NCBI GenBank assembly: GCA_031262285.1
Contig: JAISHZ010000234.1
Location: 1-10,236, forward strand
Length of the DNA: 10,236 bases
Source: Lachnospiraceae bacterium
Lineage (GTDB): Bacteria > Bacillota_A > Clostridia > Lachnospirales > Lachnospiraceae
Reading direction: 5' to 3'
Positions within the stretch are counted from its first letter, which is position 1. Each line of letters opens with the position of its first letter. The position numbers were made by a program, and so were the translations under genes. The notes under the pieces were generated by a model. The model made no database searches. It was not told the origin of the DNA and worked only from the letters and a program-made list of their open reading frames with translations. Of the stretch, positions 1 through 7,188 are shown piece by piece.

Positions 1-150
1 ATGAGCGCTTGCTTGTGCGCGCATTTTCACTGTTCTGGGCTCATCGGAACGCTCAGAGAGTCTAACACCCAAAACTCCCCTCGGCTCTGCGTGGTTCGTC
101 CGGGATACAATACCCTTCAAACGTAGATCGGCGAACGCGTGAATTATAAC
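1..150 (-). repeat. Dispersed ~145-bp structured repeat, copy A (truncated by window edge)
   Basis: Read on the minus strand, this stretch aligns along its whole length with 10069-10210 on the plus strand, at roughly 80-85% identity by eye with a few 1-2 nt gaps. The shared order is a GTTCGCCG/CGG-A-CGAAC stem around a conserved GATCTACGTTT, a G-rich stem-loop, a hairpin with invariant loop GTTCCGATGA, and a terminal hairpin with loop ending CAAGCAA. The terminal hairpin occupies about 1-25 here, has one mismatch, and loses its outer arm at the window edge. No gene of the window uses it, and it is not a family I can name. Confidence 0.85.
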
Positions 151-283
151 CTAAAAATTTCGCGTTCACAACATCATCCATCAAAAATGCAAGATAATAC
201 ATTTTCTTTTTCCTCTTAAAGTGTGAAAGTATAGGGTGTATACGAATTGTATCTTGACTTTGCATTGCAGATGGAGGTTTTGC

Positions 284-2038
284 ATGAGCCCTTTTAAATG
301 GTACCTATCTTTTCTAAAGAACTTTCGCAAATTAATGATAGGCGGTCTGATCCTCACGTTTACGATATCGGGACTTTCGATCGTCAATCCTCGTATTTCC
401 GGTATCATCGTTGACAATGTTATCCAAGGAGGAGAGCACCACCTCTTGGGTAAATTGATCGCGATCCTTGTAGCCGTTACCGTGGTAAACGGTGTATTGC
501 GATTTGTTCAACAAATGCTTTTCGAAGTAGCTTCTCAAGGGATGCTCTACGATATGAGAGACGCTGTATTTCGCAGATTGTTAGAGGAAGACTTTTCCTT
601 TTACAACAGGAAACGTACCGGCGATCTGATGAGCCGTCAAACGGGTGATATGGATGCGATTCGTCACTTTACCGCATATGTGATTTACATAGTCATCCAA
701 AACACCTTGCTCTTTTTGTTGGCACTGACGATGATTTTTACCGTCAATGTCAAACTTGCTGCGATTATGCTTGTCGTATTGCCTTTTACCGCCTTTACGA
801 CATACCATCAATCCAAGCAAGTACGCCCTGCTTTTCAGCGTAACCGCAACTGCTTTTCTTCCTTGAATGCTTTCGTTCAAGAAAATGTCAGCGGGAATCG
901 CGTGGTCAAAGCATTTGCGTCTGAAGACTATGAAATCACGAAATTCATGGTAGAGAATGACAAATTTCGGGATTCCCAAATTGCAGCTTCCAAAGTGTGG
1001 ATCCGTCACGTCCCTGTTTTTGAAATCCTCTCCCACTCACTGACGGTCATCCTCATGCTGTATGGCGGCTACTTAGTGATTCAAGGAGAAATCACCCTTG
1101 GTGGGCTTGTTACGGTCAACAATTATCTGTGGATGCTCAATATGCCTCTACGTATGGCCGGTTGGTGGGTCAACGATATTCAAAATTTCAGTACTTCGAT
1201 AGAGAAAATATACGGCACCTATACAGAAGAGCCGGATATCAAAACGCCTCGCATCGGCGAATTCGTAAAGCTTCACGGCGATGTGAGATTTGACAATGTT
1301 TGTTACCATACCGACGACGCGGACATCGTCACACATATTGATTTTCACGCCAAATCGGGGCAAACAATCGGTATCATCGGTTCGACCGGCTCCGGCAAGT
1401 CCACCTTGATGAATTTGCTTTGCCGCTTCTACGACGCTACGGATGGGCATATTTTGGTGGACGGTACGGATATCAAAGAGATGGATCTTTACAATCTGCG
1501 TGACAATATTGGTATGGCCATGCAGGATGTATTCCTCTTCTCCGATACCATAGAAGGAAATATCGCCTACGGTAGACCCAACTGTAGCTTTGAGGACGTG
1601 AAACACGCTGCCATCTTAGCGGATGCGGATCATTTCATCGGGGAGCTGCCTGATGGTTATGATACCATCGTCGGAGAACGTGGTGTCGGGCTTTCCGGTG
1701 GACAAAAACAGCGTATCTCTCTGGCACGAGCGCTTCTCAAAGATCCTGCCATACTGATTCTGGACGATACCACCTCCGCTGTAGATATGGAGACGGAAAG
1801 TTACATCCAGAAACAATTAAAGACGATTCAAAAAGATAAGGAATGTACGATTTTCATCATCGCCTATCGTATTTCCTCGATCAAAGACGCCGATTTGATC
1901 TTGGTATTGGATCATGGACAGATCATTGAGCAGGGTACCCATGAATCTCTCTTGGCAAAAGGGGGGTATTACGCACAGTCTTTCCACAACCAATACGGTG
2001 AAATCCCCTATGACCTTTTGGCGGACACTAATCAATAA
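284..2038 (+). CDS. ABC transporter, half-exporter subunit with degenerate ATP site (heterodimer partner 1)
   Basis: This 584-residue protein is a type IV ABC exporter half: six membrane helices (about residues 15-290) followed by a nucleotide-binding domain. Visible motifs are Walker A GSTGSGKST (366-374), Q-loop Q414, signature LSGGQ (470-474), Walker B ILILD ending at D494, and a D-loop. Two catalytic positions are altered: the Walker B glutamate is Asp (D495) and the switch histidine is Tyr (Y528, in IIAYRIS). These are hallmarks of the degenerate subunit in heterodimeric multidrug exporters of the BmrCD, LmrCD and TM287/288 type. The start at 284 is chosen because GGAGG lies 6 nt upstream; an in-frame extension to 236 has no such site. 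Its partner follows after 33 nt. A 13-bp near-palindrome (240-252) just upstream could be an operator, but no regulator gene is in view. The substrate cannot be told from sequence; a drug or lipid is typical of the family. Confidence 0.93.
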   Translation: MSPFKWYLSFLKNFRKLMIGGLILTFTISGLSIVNPRISGIIVDNVIQGGEHHLLGKLIAILVAVTVVNGVLRFVQQMLFEVASQGMLYDMRDAVFRRLLEEDFSFYNRKRTGDLMSRQTGDMDAIRHFTAYVIYIVIQNTLLFLLALTMIFTVNVKLAAIMLVVLPFTAFTTYHQSKQVRPAFQRNRNCFSSLNAFVQENVSGNRVVKAFASEDYEITKFMVENDKFRDSQIAASKVWIRHVPVFEILSHSLTVILMLYGGYLVIQGEITLGGLVTVNNYLWMLNMPLRMAGWWVNDIQNFSTSIEKIYGTYTEEPDIKTPRIGEFVKLHGDVRFDNVCYHTDDADIVTHIDFHAKSGQTIGIIGSTGSGKSTLMNLLCRFYDATDGHILVDGTDIKEMDLYNLRDNIGMAMQDVFLFSDTIEGNIAYGRPNCSFEDVKHAAILADADHFIGELPDGYDTIVGERGVGLSGGQKQRISLARALLKDPAILILDDTTSAVDMETESYIQKQLKTIQKDKECTIFIIAYRISSIKDADLILVLDHGQIIEQGTHESLLAKGGYYAQSFHNQYGEIPYDLLADTNQ

Positions 2039-2071
2039 TAGCCGTTTCTTAATATTTAGGAGGAAATTGAT

Positions 2072-3865
2072 ATGGCACGTAACAAATACGATGTAGACGA
2101 AGTCTTGGTAGACAGTTTTAATTTTAGTCAATTAAAAAGACTGATCGCCTATATTTCCCCTCATGTACGCAAAATGATATTTGTCGTCTTTTTGATGCTC
2201 TCGTCGTCAGCGTTAATGATGGTCATCCCGCTCTTCTTCAAATCAGTGATGGATACCTACATACCAAATAAGGATATGCGCGGTATTGCTTTGGTTAGTT
2301 TCTTGACGCTTTTGATCGTCTCCTACTCTGCGATCAGTTTGCGTTTAAAAATTAAAAACATGAGCGTGATCGGTCAGAGTATTATTCATACGATCCGTCG
2401 AGATATCTTCAAACACTTGCAAAAACTGCCTTTTTCTTACTATGATGATCGTCCCCATGGTAAGATCCAAGTACGTGTTGTGAATTACGTAAACAGTTTA
2501 AGTGATCTTTTGAGTAACGGTATCGTGAATACGTTCACTGATTTGTGCAACCTGTTTTTCATCGTCATATTTATGTTTGTTTGTGATCCGAGACTTACCT
2601 TGGTCTGCTTATGCGGACTGCCGATTCTGGCTTTGGTCATCGTCTTTATCAAGCGCCGTCAAAGACGTGCTTGGCAGGTTCAGTCGAGTAAGCAATCCAA
2701 CTTGAATGCTTATATCGCAGAATCTATCGGCGGCATTCGCGTGACACAATCGTTTGTCAGAGAACGTGAAAATATGGGTATTTTCAACACCCTCAGCAAA
2801 AAGTACCGCGCGTCATGGATGAAAGCCGTTATCTTCAACTTTACGATGGGTCCCTGTGTGGATATCATCTCGGTAACGACTACCTCGTTCATCTATGTCT
2901 TGGGAATCCGCTGGATATTGGCTCCGGACGCGACATTGACCACCGGTATGATCATCGTCTTTACATCGTATATAGGGCGTTTCTGGCAGCCTATTAATAC
3001 GCTTGCCGGATTTTACAATTCTTTGTTGACCGCCATTTCTTATTTGGAACGTATTTTTGAAACAATCGACGAGCCTGTACGCGTGAAAGACGCAGAAGAT
3101 GCTTTCCCTATGCCTCCTATCGTCGGCAATGTGGAATTCAAAGATGTTTGCTTTAGTTATGAGGAAGGACATCAGATCTTGGATCACATTAATTTTAAAG
3201 CGAATCAAGGCGAGACTTATGCTTTCGTCGGTCCAACCGGAGCAGGGAAGTCTACCATCGTCAATTTGATCAGTCGTTTCTACAATGTGGATTCGGGGCA
3301 AGTGTTAATTGATGGTATTGATATCTCCAAAGTCACCATTCATTCTTTGCGTTCTCAGATGGGAGTCATGATGCAGGACAGTTTCATCTTCGCGGGAACG
3401 ATCATGGACAACATCCGCTACGGAAATCGCGCTGCTACGGACGAACAAGTCATCGCCGCTTCGAAGGTCGTTTGTGCACATGATTTCATCATGCAAACCG
3501 AAAAAGGGTATCAGACCGAAGTCAACGAACGAGGCAGTCGTTTATCGGCCGGTCAAAGACAGCTCATCTCTTTTGCCCGCGCTTTGCTGGCGGATCCTAA
3601 GATATTGATCTTGGATGAAGCGACTTCCAGTATTGATACGGAAACTGAGATTCTTTTACAGAGAGGTCTGAGCCGTCTTTTAGAGGGACGTACATCCTTT
3701 ATTATCGCGCATCGTCTTTCCACGATTAAGAATGCCGATTGTATCGTATATGTGGACAAAGGCGGTATCTTGGAGCGTGGTACACATGATGAATTGTTGG
3801 AGCAGAAAGGTGAATATTACCATTTGTATCTGTCACAGTTTGACTTTTTGGTGAACAAAGCGTAA
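2072..3865 (+). CDS. ABC transporter, half-exporter subunit with canonical Walker site (heterodimer partner 2)
   Basis: This 597-residue protein has the exporter layout: a short cytoplasmic N-terminus, six membrane helices (about residues 30-310) and a nucleotide-binding domain. Walker A is GPTGAGKST (387-395), Q-loop Q435, Walker B ILILDE with catalytic E516, and switch histidine H547 in IIAHRLS. The signature is LSAGQ (491-495) instead of LSGGQ. In a head-to-tail NBD dimer this altered signature would face the altered Walker B and H-loop of the upstream subunit, while this subunit's intact Walker site would face the upstream LSGGQ. The two genes are therefore complementary halves with one competent and one degenerate ATP site. 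AGGAGG lies 8 nt before the ATG, and the gene starts 33 nt after its partner, so co-transcription is likely. The stop is 4 nt from the convergent mgtE stop, with no terminator hairpin between. Confidence 0.94.
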   Translation: MARNKYDVDEVLVDSFNFSQLKRLIAYISPHVRKMIFVVFLMLSSSALMMVIPLFFKSVMDTYIPNKDMRGIALVSFLTLLIVSYSAISLRLKIKNMSVIGQSIIHTIRRDIFKHLQKLPFSYYDDRPHGKIQVRVVNYVNSLSDLLSNGIVNTFTDLCNLFFIVIFMFVCDPRLTLVCLCGLPILALVIVFIKRRQRRAWQVQSSKQSNLNAYIAESIGGIRVTQSFVRERENMGIFNTLSKKYRASWMKAVIFNFTMGPCVDIISVTTTSFIYVLGIRWILAPDATLTTGMIIVFTSYIGRFWQPINTLAGFYNSLLTAISYLERIFETIDEPVRVKDAEDAFPMPPIVGNVEFKDVCFSYEEGHQILDHINFKANQGETYAFVGPTGAGKSTIVNLISRFYNVDSGQVLIDGIDISKVTIHSLRSQMGVMMQDSFIFAGTIMDNIRYGNRAATDEQVIAASKVVCAHDFIMQTEKGYQTEVNERGSRLSAGQRQLISFARALLADPKILILDEATSSIDTETEILLQRGLSRLLEGRTSFIIAHRLSTIKNADCIVYVDKGGILERGTHDELLEQKGEYYHLYLSQFDFLVNKA

Positions 3866-3869
3866 AGCA

Positions 3870-5219
3870 TTACAACCCCAAAATCAATGTCGCCACTTGA
3901 AAATAAACAACCAAAGATAACGCGTCCAGAATCGTCGATAGAAAAGGACTTGCCATAACAGCAGGATCAAAGCCCAATTTCTTGGTCACCATCGGAAGGA
4001 CACAACCGATTAACACTGCCATCAATACAGCGACGATCAATGTTACACAGACCGCCAACGCGACCGCCAATCCAACATGATCAAATACCATCAATTTCGT
4101 AAAATTGGCCACCGCTAAAGTGAGACCGCACGTTAACCCCAAGATGCATTCTCTACCCAAGATCCTTGCAATATCTCGATATCCGATTTCTCCTAGGGAC
4201 AGACCGCGTATGATCGTTACGCTTGTCTGTCCCCCCGCATTTCCGCCCGTATTCATCAACATCGGTATGAACGCGGTCAGAATCACATAGGCACTGAGTG
4301 CGTCTTCATAAGCGGAGATAATTTTGCCGGTAAAGGTAGCGGAGATCATCAACAATAACAACCAAGGGATCCGCTTTTTGTATATTTCCCAGATCCCGGA
4401 TTTCATATATGGTTTGTCACTGGGCACGATGGCTGCCATCTTTTCCATATCTTCCGTTGTTTCTTCCTGCATGATATCCACGATATCATCGACCGTAATG
4501 ATCCCCACCAAGCGATCTTCATTGTCCACTACCGGCATGGCAGTGAAGTCGTATTTTTGAAAAGTTCTTGCGACTTCCTCTTGATCGGTGGTGGTTCGAA
4601 TAAAGATCACATTTTCATGCATGATGTCGCCGATGCGATCTTCTTCTTTGCTCAGTAGCAGATAACGCAGCGCTACCGCTCCCAATAGTTTGCGTTGCGC
4701 ATCCAAAACGTAACAAATATTGATCGTCTCACTATCCATCCCCACTCTGCGAATCCGTTCGATCGCTCCGCCGACCGTCCAGTTTTCTTTCAAATCCATA
4801 AATTCCACCGTCATAATACTACCGGCAGAATGCTCTGGGTAACGGAGAAGATGGTTGATATCCTCGCGCACATCCTGTTTCGTATTGGCAAGTAGCCTTT
4901 TCACCACGTTGGCAGGCATTTCCTCCAACAAATCAACCGCATCGTCCGCCATCAGATTGTCAATGATATTGGCTGCTTCTTTGTCGGAAAGGGATGCGAT
5001 AATCATTTGTTGGTTATCCACATCCATATAAGAAAAAATGTCCGCCGCCATATCTTTGGGCAAAATGCGAAACATTTTGAGCATATCGCCTTCTTCCAGT
5101 TCTTCCATCCATCCGGCGATATCTACATCGTTGATTTCGCTAAGAGATTGCCGCAGCAAAGTATACTGCTTCGTTTCCAGTAGTGTTTTTAGTTCCGGTG
5201 CGTCCTTACCGTATGCCAT
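3870..5219 (-). CDS. mgtE: MgtE family magnesium transporter
   Basis: This 449-residue protein has the complete MgtE plan, close to the usual ~450. It carries an acidic helical N domain (about 1-125), two CBS domains (about 132-250, including the strands ending MPVVD and GIITVDDIVDIM), a connecting helix (about 251-282), and a five-helix membrane pore domain (about 284-449). Family pore motifs are present: PMLMNTGGNAGGQTS (319-333) and GFDPAVMASPF near 416, followed by a helix carrying D432, the position expected for the pore Mg2+ ligand. MgtE is a Mg2+ channel in the cytoplasmic membrane, gated by Mg2+ binding to its N and CBS domains. The ATG at 5219 is chosen because GGGAG lies 5 nt upstream; alternatives at 5231 (ATG) and 5258 (TTG) have no ribosome binding site. 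It lies 109 nt downstream of yigZ on the same strand. No M-box riboswitch fits in that gap. Confidence 0.95.
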   Translation of the reverse strand: MAYGKDAPELKTLLETKQYTLLRQSLSEINDVDIAGWMEELEEGDMLKMFRILPKDMAADIFSYMDVDNQQMIIASLSDKEAANIIDNLMADDAVDLLEEMPANVVKRLLANTKQDVREDINHLLRYPEHSAGSIMTVEFMDLKENWTVGGAIERIRRVGMDSETINICYVLDAQRKLLGAVALRYLLLSKEEDRIGDIMHENVIFIRTTTDQEEVARTFQKYDFTAMPVVDNEDRLVGIITVDDIVDIMQEETTEDMEKMAAIVPSDKPYMKSGIWEIYKKRIPWLLLLMISATFTGKIISAYEDALSAYVILTAFIPMLMNTGGNAGGQTSVTIIRGLSLGEIGYRDIARILGRECILGLTCGLTLAVANFTKLMVFDHVGLAVALAVCVTLIVAVLMAVLIGCVLPMVTKKLGFDPAVMASPFLSTILDALSLVVYFQVATLILGL

Positions 5220-5266
5220 ACTTACTCCCATCTGCGCGCCAACGGCGTGGCGTATCAATCAAGGCG

Positions 5267-5290
5267 TTTGAAAGTTCCCTTACTTTCAAA
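5267..5290 (-). other. Perfect 9-bp hairpin in the mgtE leader / yigZ-mgtE gap
   Basis: TTTGAAAGT (5267-5275) and ACTTTCAAA (5282-5290) are exact inverted copies around a 6-nt loop. The hairpin sits about 48 nt upstream of the mgtE start. It lacks a following T-run on either strand, so it is not a typical intrinsic terminator. It could be an operator, a transcript-stabilising hairpin, or chance. Confidence 0.5.
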
Positions 5291-5328
5291 TATGCAACCC
5301 CCGTATCTGTTGTTGCGAATCATGATAA

Positions 5329-5988
5329 TTACGATTCGCTAAAATCACGCGTTCGGCATTCAAAGTACCCCCCGGCAGATTGATGCCACTGTATCGTCCC
5401 GGCAGTCGCTTCGTCTAGGGATGTTTTGAATGCTTCCGAAGCATCGGCCGGGACGTTCAACACGATGGTCACCGATTCGCCATATTCGATAGAAATCGGA
5501 TCCAACTTTCTTTGCCGTATCTCATACTGAATTTTTCCTAATAGAGGATATGGTACTATTAGCGTCACCGTATATCCGTAAACCATATGCGCGATCTGCG
5601 CGTTCGCAAGCGCTTCTTTCGCCGCTTGCGCATATGCTCGTGCCAAAGGACCTGTTCCCAACAGGGTTCCGCCAAAATAACGGATCACGATGACCACTAC
5701 ATTTCGAATCTTTGAACCCAAAATGACATCCAAGATCGGTTTTCCCGCCGTCTGCGGTGGTTCTCTGTCATCCGTGTAACGTAGATTTTCTCCTTTTTCG
5801 CCTAATACATACGCATACACATGATGCGTCGCATCCCAATATCGGGTTTTACATTCCTCAAGATAAGATATCGCCGCATCGTGAGTGGCAACCGATTTCG
5901 CAATCGCAATGAATCTGGACTTCTTCTCGATCACTTGGGCCTCTCCATCCTCAGCCAAGACTAAATAAGGCTCTGTAGTACCAGTCAT
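5329..5988 (-). CDS. yigZ: YigZ/IMPACT family protein (UPF0029)
   Basis: This 219-residue soluble protein matches the bacterial YigZ/YvyE family, related to eukaryotic IMPACT, a regulator of translation-stress signalling. The bacterial role is not settled. Family blocks are EKKSRFIA (21-28), DATHHVYAY (52-60), the signature DDREPPQTAGKPIL (73-86), RYFGGTLLGTGPLARAY (103-119), and a C-terminal ferredoxin-like domain (about 135-205). The signature normally reads DDGEPxGTAGxP; here G75 is Arg and position 79 is Gln instead of Gly, so the loop is divergent. The ATG at 5988 has a purine-rich AGGAAAGGA upstream. The 79-nt gap to mntP holds a partial repeat copy (6025-6059). It may be co-transcribed with mgtE downstream, though nothing ties the two functionally. 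Confidence 0.92.
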   Translation of the reverse strand: MTGTTEPYLVLAEDGEAQVIEKKSRFIAIAKSVATHDAAISYLEECKTRYWDATHHVYAYVLGEKGENLRYTDDREPPQTAGKPILDVILGSKIRNVVVIVIRYFGGTLLGTGPLARAYAQAAKEALANAQIAHMVYGYTVTLIVPYPLLGKIQYEIRQRKLDPISIEYGESVTIVLNVPADASEAFKTSLDEATAGTIQWHQSAGGYFECRTRDFSES

Positions 5989-6024
5989 AGCGTTTTTCCT
6001 TTCCTATGGAATGGTATCGTGATA

Positions 6025-6059
6025 TTTGAATATAGATCGGCGAACGTGGGAATCGTAAC
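6025..6059 (-). repeat. Partial copy of the dispersed repeat, between mntP and yigZ
   Basis: On the minus strand this 35-bp stretch matches the beginning of repeat copy A at about 27 of 35 positions, including the exact 13-mer GTTCGCCGATCTA. The rest of the element (G-rich stem, GTTCCGATGA hairpin, terminal hairpin) is absent, so it is either a decayed copy or a separate use of the 5' module. It lies in the yigZ leader, 37-71 nt upstream of its start codon. Confidence 0.65.
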
Positions 6060-6067
6060 GAAACAAT

Positions 6068-6673
6068 CTATAATGCGATGGTTGGTAAGATCTCTAAGTG
6101 CTCTAACAGAATCTTCCCTCCCATAAGGATAAGTACGATTCCTCCCGCAATTTGCGCTTTGGCTTTAAAGGTAATTCCAAAGAGATTGCCGATCCATACC
6201 CCCACCAAAGATAACACAAATGTGATCGAACCAATCAATGCAATCGATATCCATATATTTACCTGCAAGAACGCAAAGGTAACACCCACTGCCAGCGCAT
6301 CGATACTGGTAGCAAGAGCAAGAGGAAACATGACTTTGATCGAAAGCGAATCGCTAAACTCTTGTGCTTCACGATCTGCTGTACTTGCGTCATCTTCTTT
6401 ATGTGAAAATGCTTCTCTGAGCATAGAAATACCGATGAGACATAATGCGGCAAATGCGATCCAATGGTCATAGTCTACAATATAGACTTGAAATTGCTCT
6501 CCTAAATAATATCCCAGAAGAGGCATCAATGCTTGAAATCCTCCAAACCATAGAGCAATCAAGAGAACACGACTCAGTATGATCTTTCGCAAAGCCAATC
6601 CTTTGCACAACGCTACCGCAAAAGCATCCATGGATAACCCCACGGCAATCAATAGTAAGCTAATCATTTTCAT
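6068..6673 (-). CDS. mntP: Manganese efflux pump MntP
   Basis: This 201-residue membrane protein has the six-helix MntP arrangement as two related halves. Helix 1 carries LLIAVGLSMDAFAV with D16, and helix 4 carries the matching ATSIDALAVGVTFAF with D125; these paired acidic motifs are characteristic of the family. The halves are joined by a hydrophilic acidic loop (about 89-112). MntP exports Mn2+ from the cytoplasm and protects against manganese excess. It is slightly longer than the usual ~185-190. The ATG at 6673 has AAGGA 9 nt upstream; the in-frame ATG at 6667 is a poorer choice. An intrinsic terminator ends only 19 nt upstream, leaving no room for a free-standing promoter. I do not see the conserved yybP-ykoY Mn2+ riboswitch elements in the leader. 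Confidence 0.95.
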   Translation of the reverse strand: MKMISLLLIAVGLSMDAFAVALCKGLALRKIILSRVLLIALWFGGFQALMPLLGYYLGEQFQVYIVDYDHWIAFAALCLIGISMLREAFSHKEDDASTADREAQEFSDSLSIKVMFPLALATSIDALAVGVTFAFLQVNIWISIALIGSITFVLSLVGVWIGNLFGITFKAKAQIAGGIVLILMGGKILLEHLEILPTIAL

Positions 6674-6692
6674 CTGTAACTATCCTTTCGAT

Positions 6693-6732
6693 AAAAAAAA
6701 CGGTCTCTTTGCCATCGCTGACAAAAGACCGT
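6693..6732 (-). terminator. Rho-independent terminator between csp and mntP
   Basis: On the minus strand ACGGTCT plus TTTG pairs with CAAA plus AGACCGT (one bulged G) around a 10-nt loop, followed directly by eight T's (6700-6693). It starts 34 nt after the csp stop, so it most simply ends the csp transcript. Because its T-run ends 19 nt before the mntP ATG, it could also act as an attenuator for mntP. Confidence 0.9.
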
Positions 6733-6766
6733 ATTGTTCCCCGGGAATCCTCCCGATTCTCATCCA

Positions 6767-6979
6767 TTAGATGATAGAAACGTTGGTTGCGCGAATCTTG
6801 CTCTTGTTCTGAGGATCGCACTCGGTATCGAATGTTACTCTCTGTCCTTCTTCTAAAGACTTGAAACCTTGAGCGTTGATTGCGGAGAAATGTACGAATA
6901 CTTCTTCTCCGTTTGCTTCGTTTGTGATAAAACCGTAACCCTTCTGCGCGTTAAACCACTTTACTGTACCCTTGTTCAT
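6767..6979 (-). CDS. cspA: Cold-shock domain protein, CspA family
   Basis: This 70-residue protein is a single cold-shock (OB-fold) domain spanning its full length, the normal family size. It begins [10 protein letters not shown] and carries RNP1 KGYGFI (13-18) and RNP2 VFVHF (27-31), the aromatic nucleic-acid-binding face. Such proteins bind single-stranded RNA and DNA and melt inhibitory mRNA structure in the cytoplasm. The start is fixed by AGGAGG (6988-6993), 8 nt before the ATG; the longer open frame upstream runs through the leader and into pbp sequence and is not coding. It appears to be its own transcription unit: promoter at 7134-7162, ~147-nt structured leader, terminator at 6693-6732. 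Confidence 0.97.
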   Translation of the reverse strand: MNKGTVKWFNAQKGYGFITNEANGEEVFVHFSAINAQGFKSLEEGQRVTFDTECDPQNKSKIRATNVSII

Positions 6980-7127
6980 TTTAGGTACCTCCTTTTCATA
7001 GTTCGGGAATATGTCCCAATGTGATTCTAAAAGGTAGAACAATAAAATCACATATTTTTGTAAACCATCAGCAAAGTAGCAATGACTTACAAAAATATGT
7101 GAGATCAATGACTTTCGTTTAGAATAC
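6980..7127 (-). promoter_or_regulatory. Long structured 5' leader of csp
   Basis: A start site about 7 nt past the -10 box gives a leader of ~147 nt. It contains a perfect 16-bp inverted repeat, TCACATATTTTTGTAA (7048-7063) and its complement (7087-7102), with a 23-nt loop. Outside this an imperfect pair, 7021-7031 and 7118-7129, extends the fold, the outer strand starting at the predicted 5' end. A small GGGA/TCCC hairpin lies near 7004-7016, before the ribosome binding site. Long folded leaders are typical of cold-shock mRNAs. The same hairpin, followed by TTTTATT on this strand, might also weakly stop readthrough from the PBP gene. Confidence 0.65.
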
Positions 7128-7133
7128 ACGTGG

Positions 7134-7162
7134 ATTTTAACATCACATCCAAATGTTGTCAA
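7134..7162 (-). promoter_or_regulatory. SigA-type promoter for csp
   Basis: On the minus strand a perfect -35 box TTGACA (7162-7157) is followed by a 17-nt spacer and TAAAAT (7139-7134), 5 of 6 to the -10 consensus. It lies 26 nt past the stop of the upstream PBP gene and points to csp. It is the best promoter in the window. Confidence 0.8.
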
Positions 7163-7188
7163 CTGGTAATTTTTGTTTATGGAAACTT

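Noticed and set aside
62..202. Minus-strand open frame of 46 codons with an AGAGG site 9 nt upstream, running from the ABC leader into repeat copy A.
   Set aside because: Its C-terminal half is translated repeat; in copy C the frame is interrupted by a stop upstream and has no start, so coding is not conserved. It is probably spurious.
5220..5328. Possible M-box Mg2+ riboswitch ahead of mgtE.
   Set aside because: The gap is only 109 nt, shorter than the aptamer, and none of its conserved blocks are seen.
6674..6766. Possible yybP-ykoY Mn2+ riboswitch ahead of mntP.
   Set aside because: The stretch is short and mostly a terminator; the conserved aptamer loops are not recognisable. A GGTCTCTTTGCC word resembling part of the class lies on the wrong strand.
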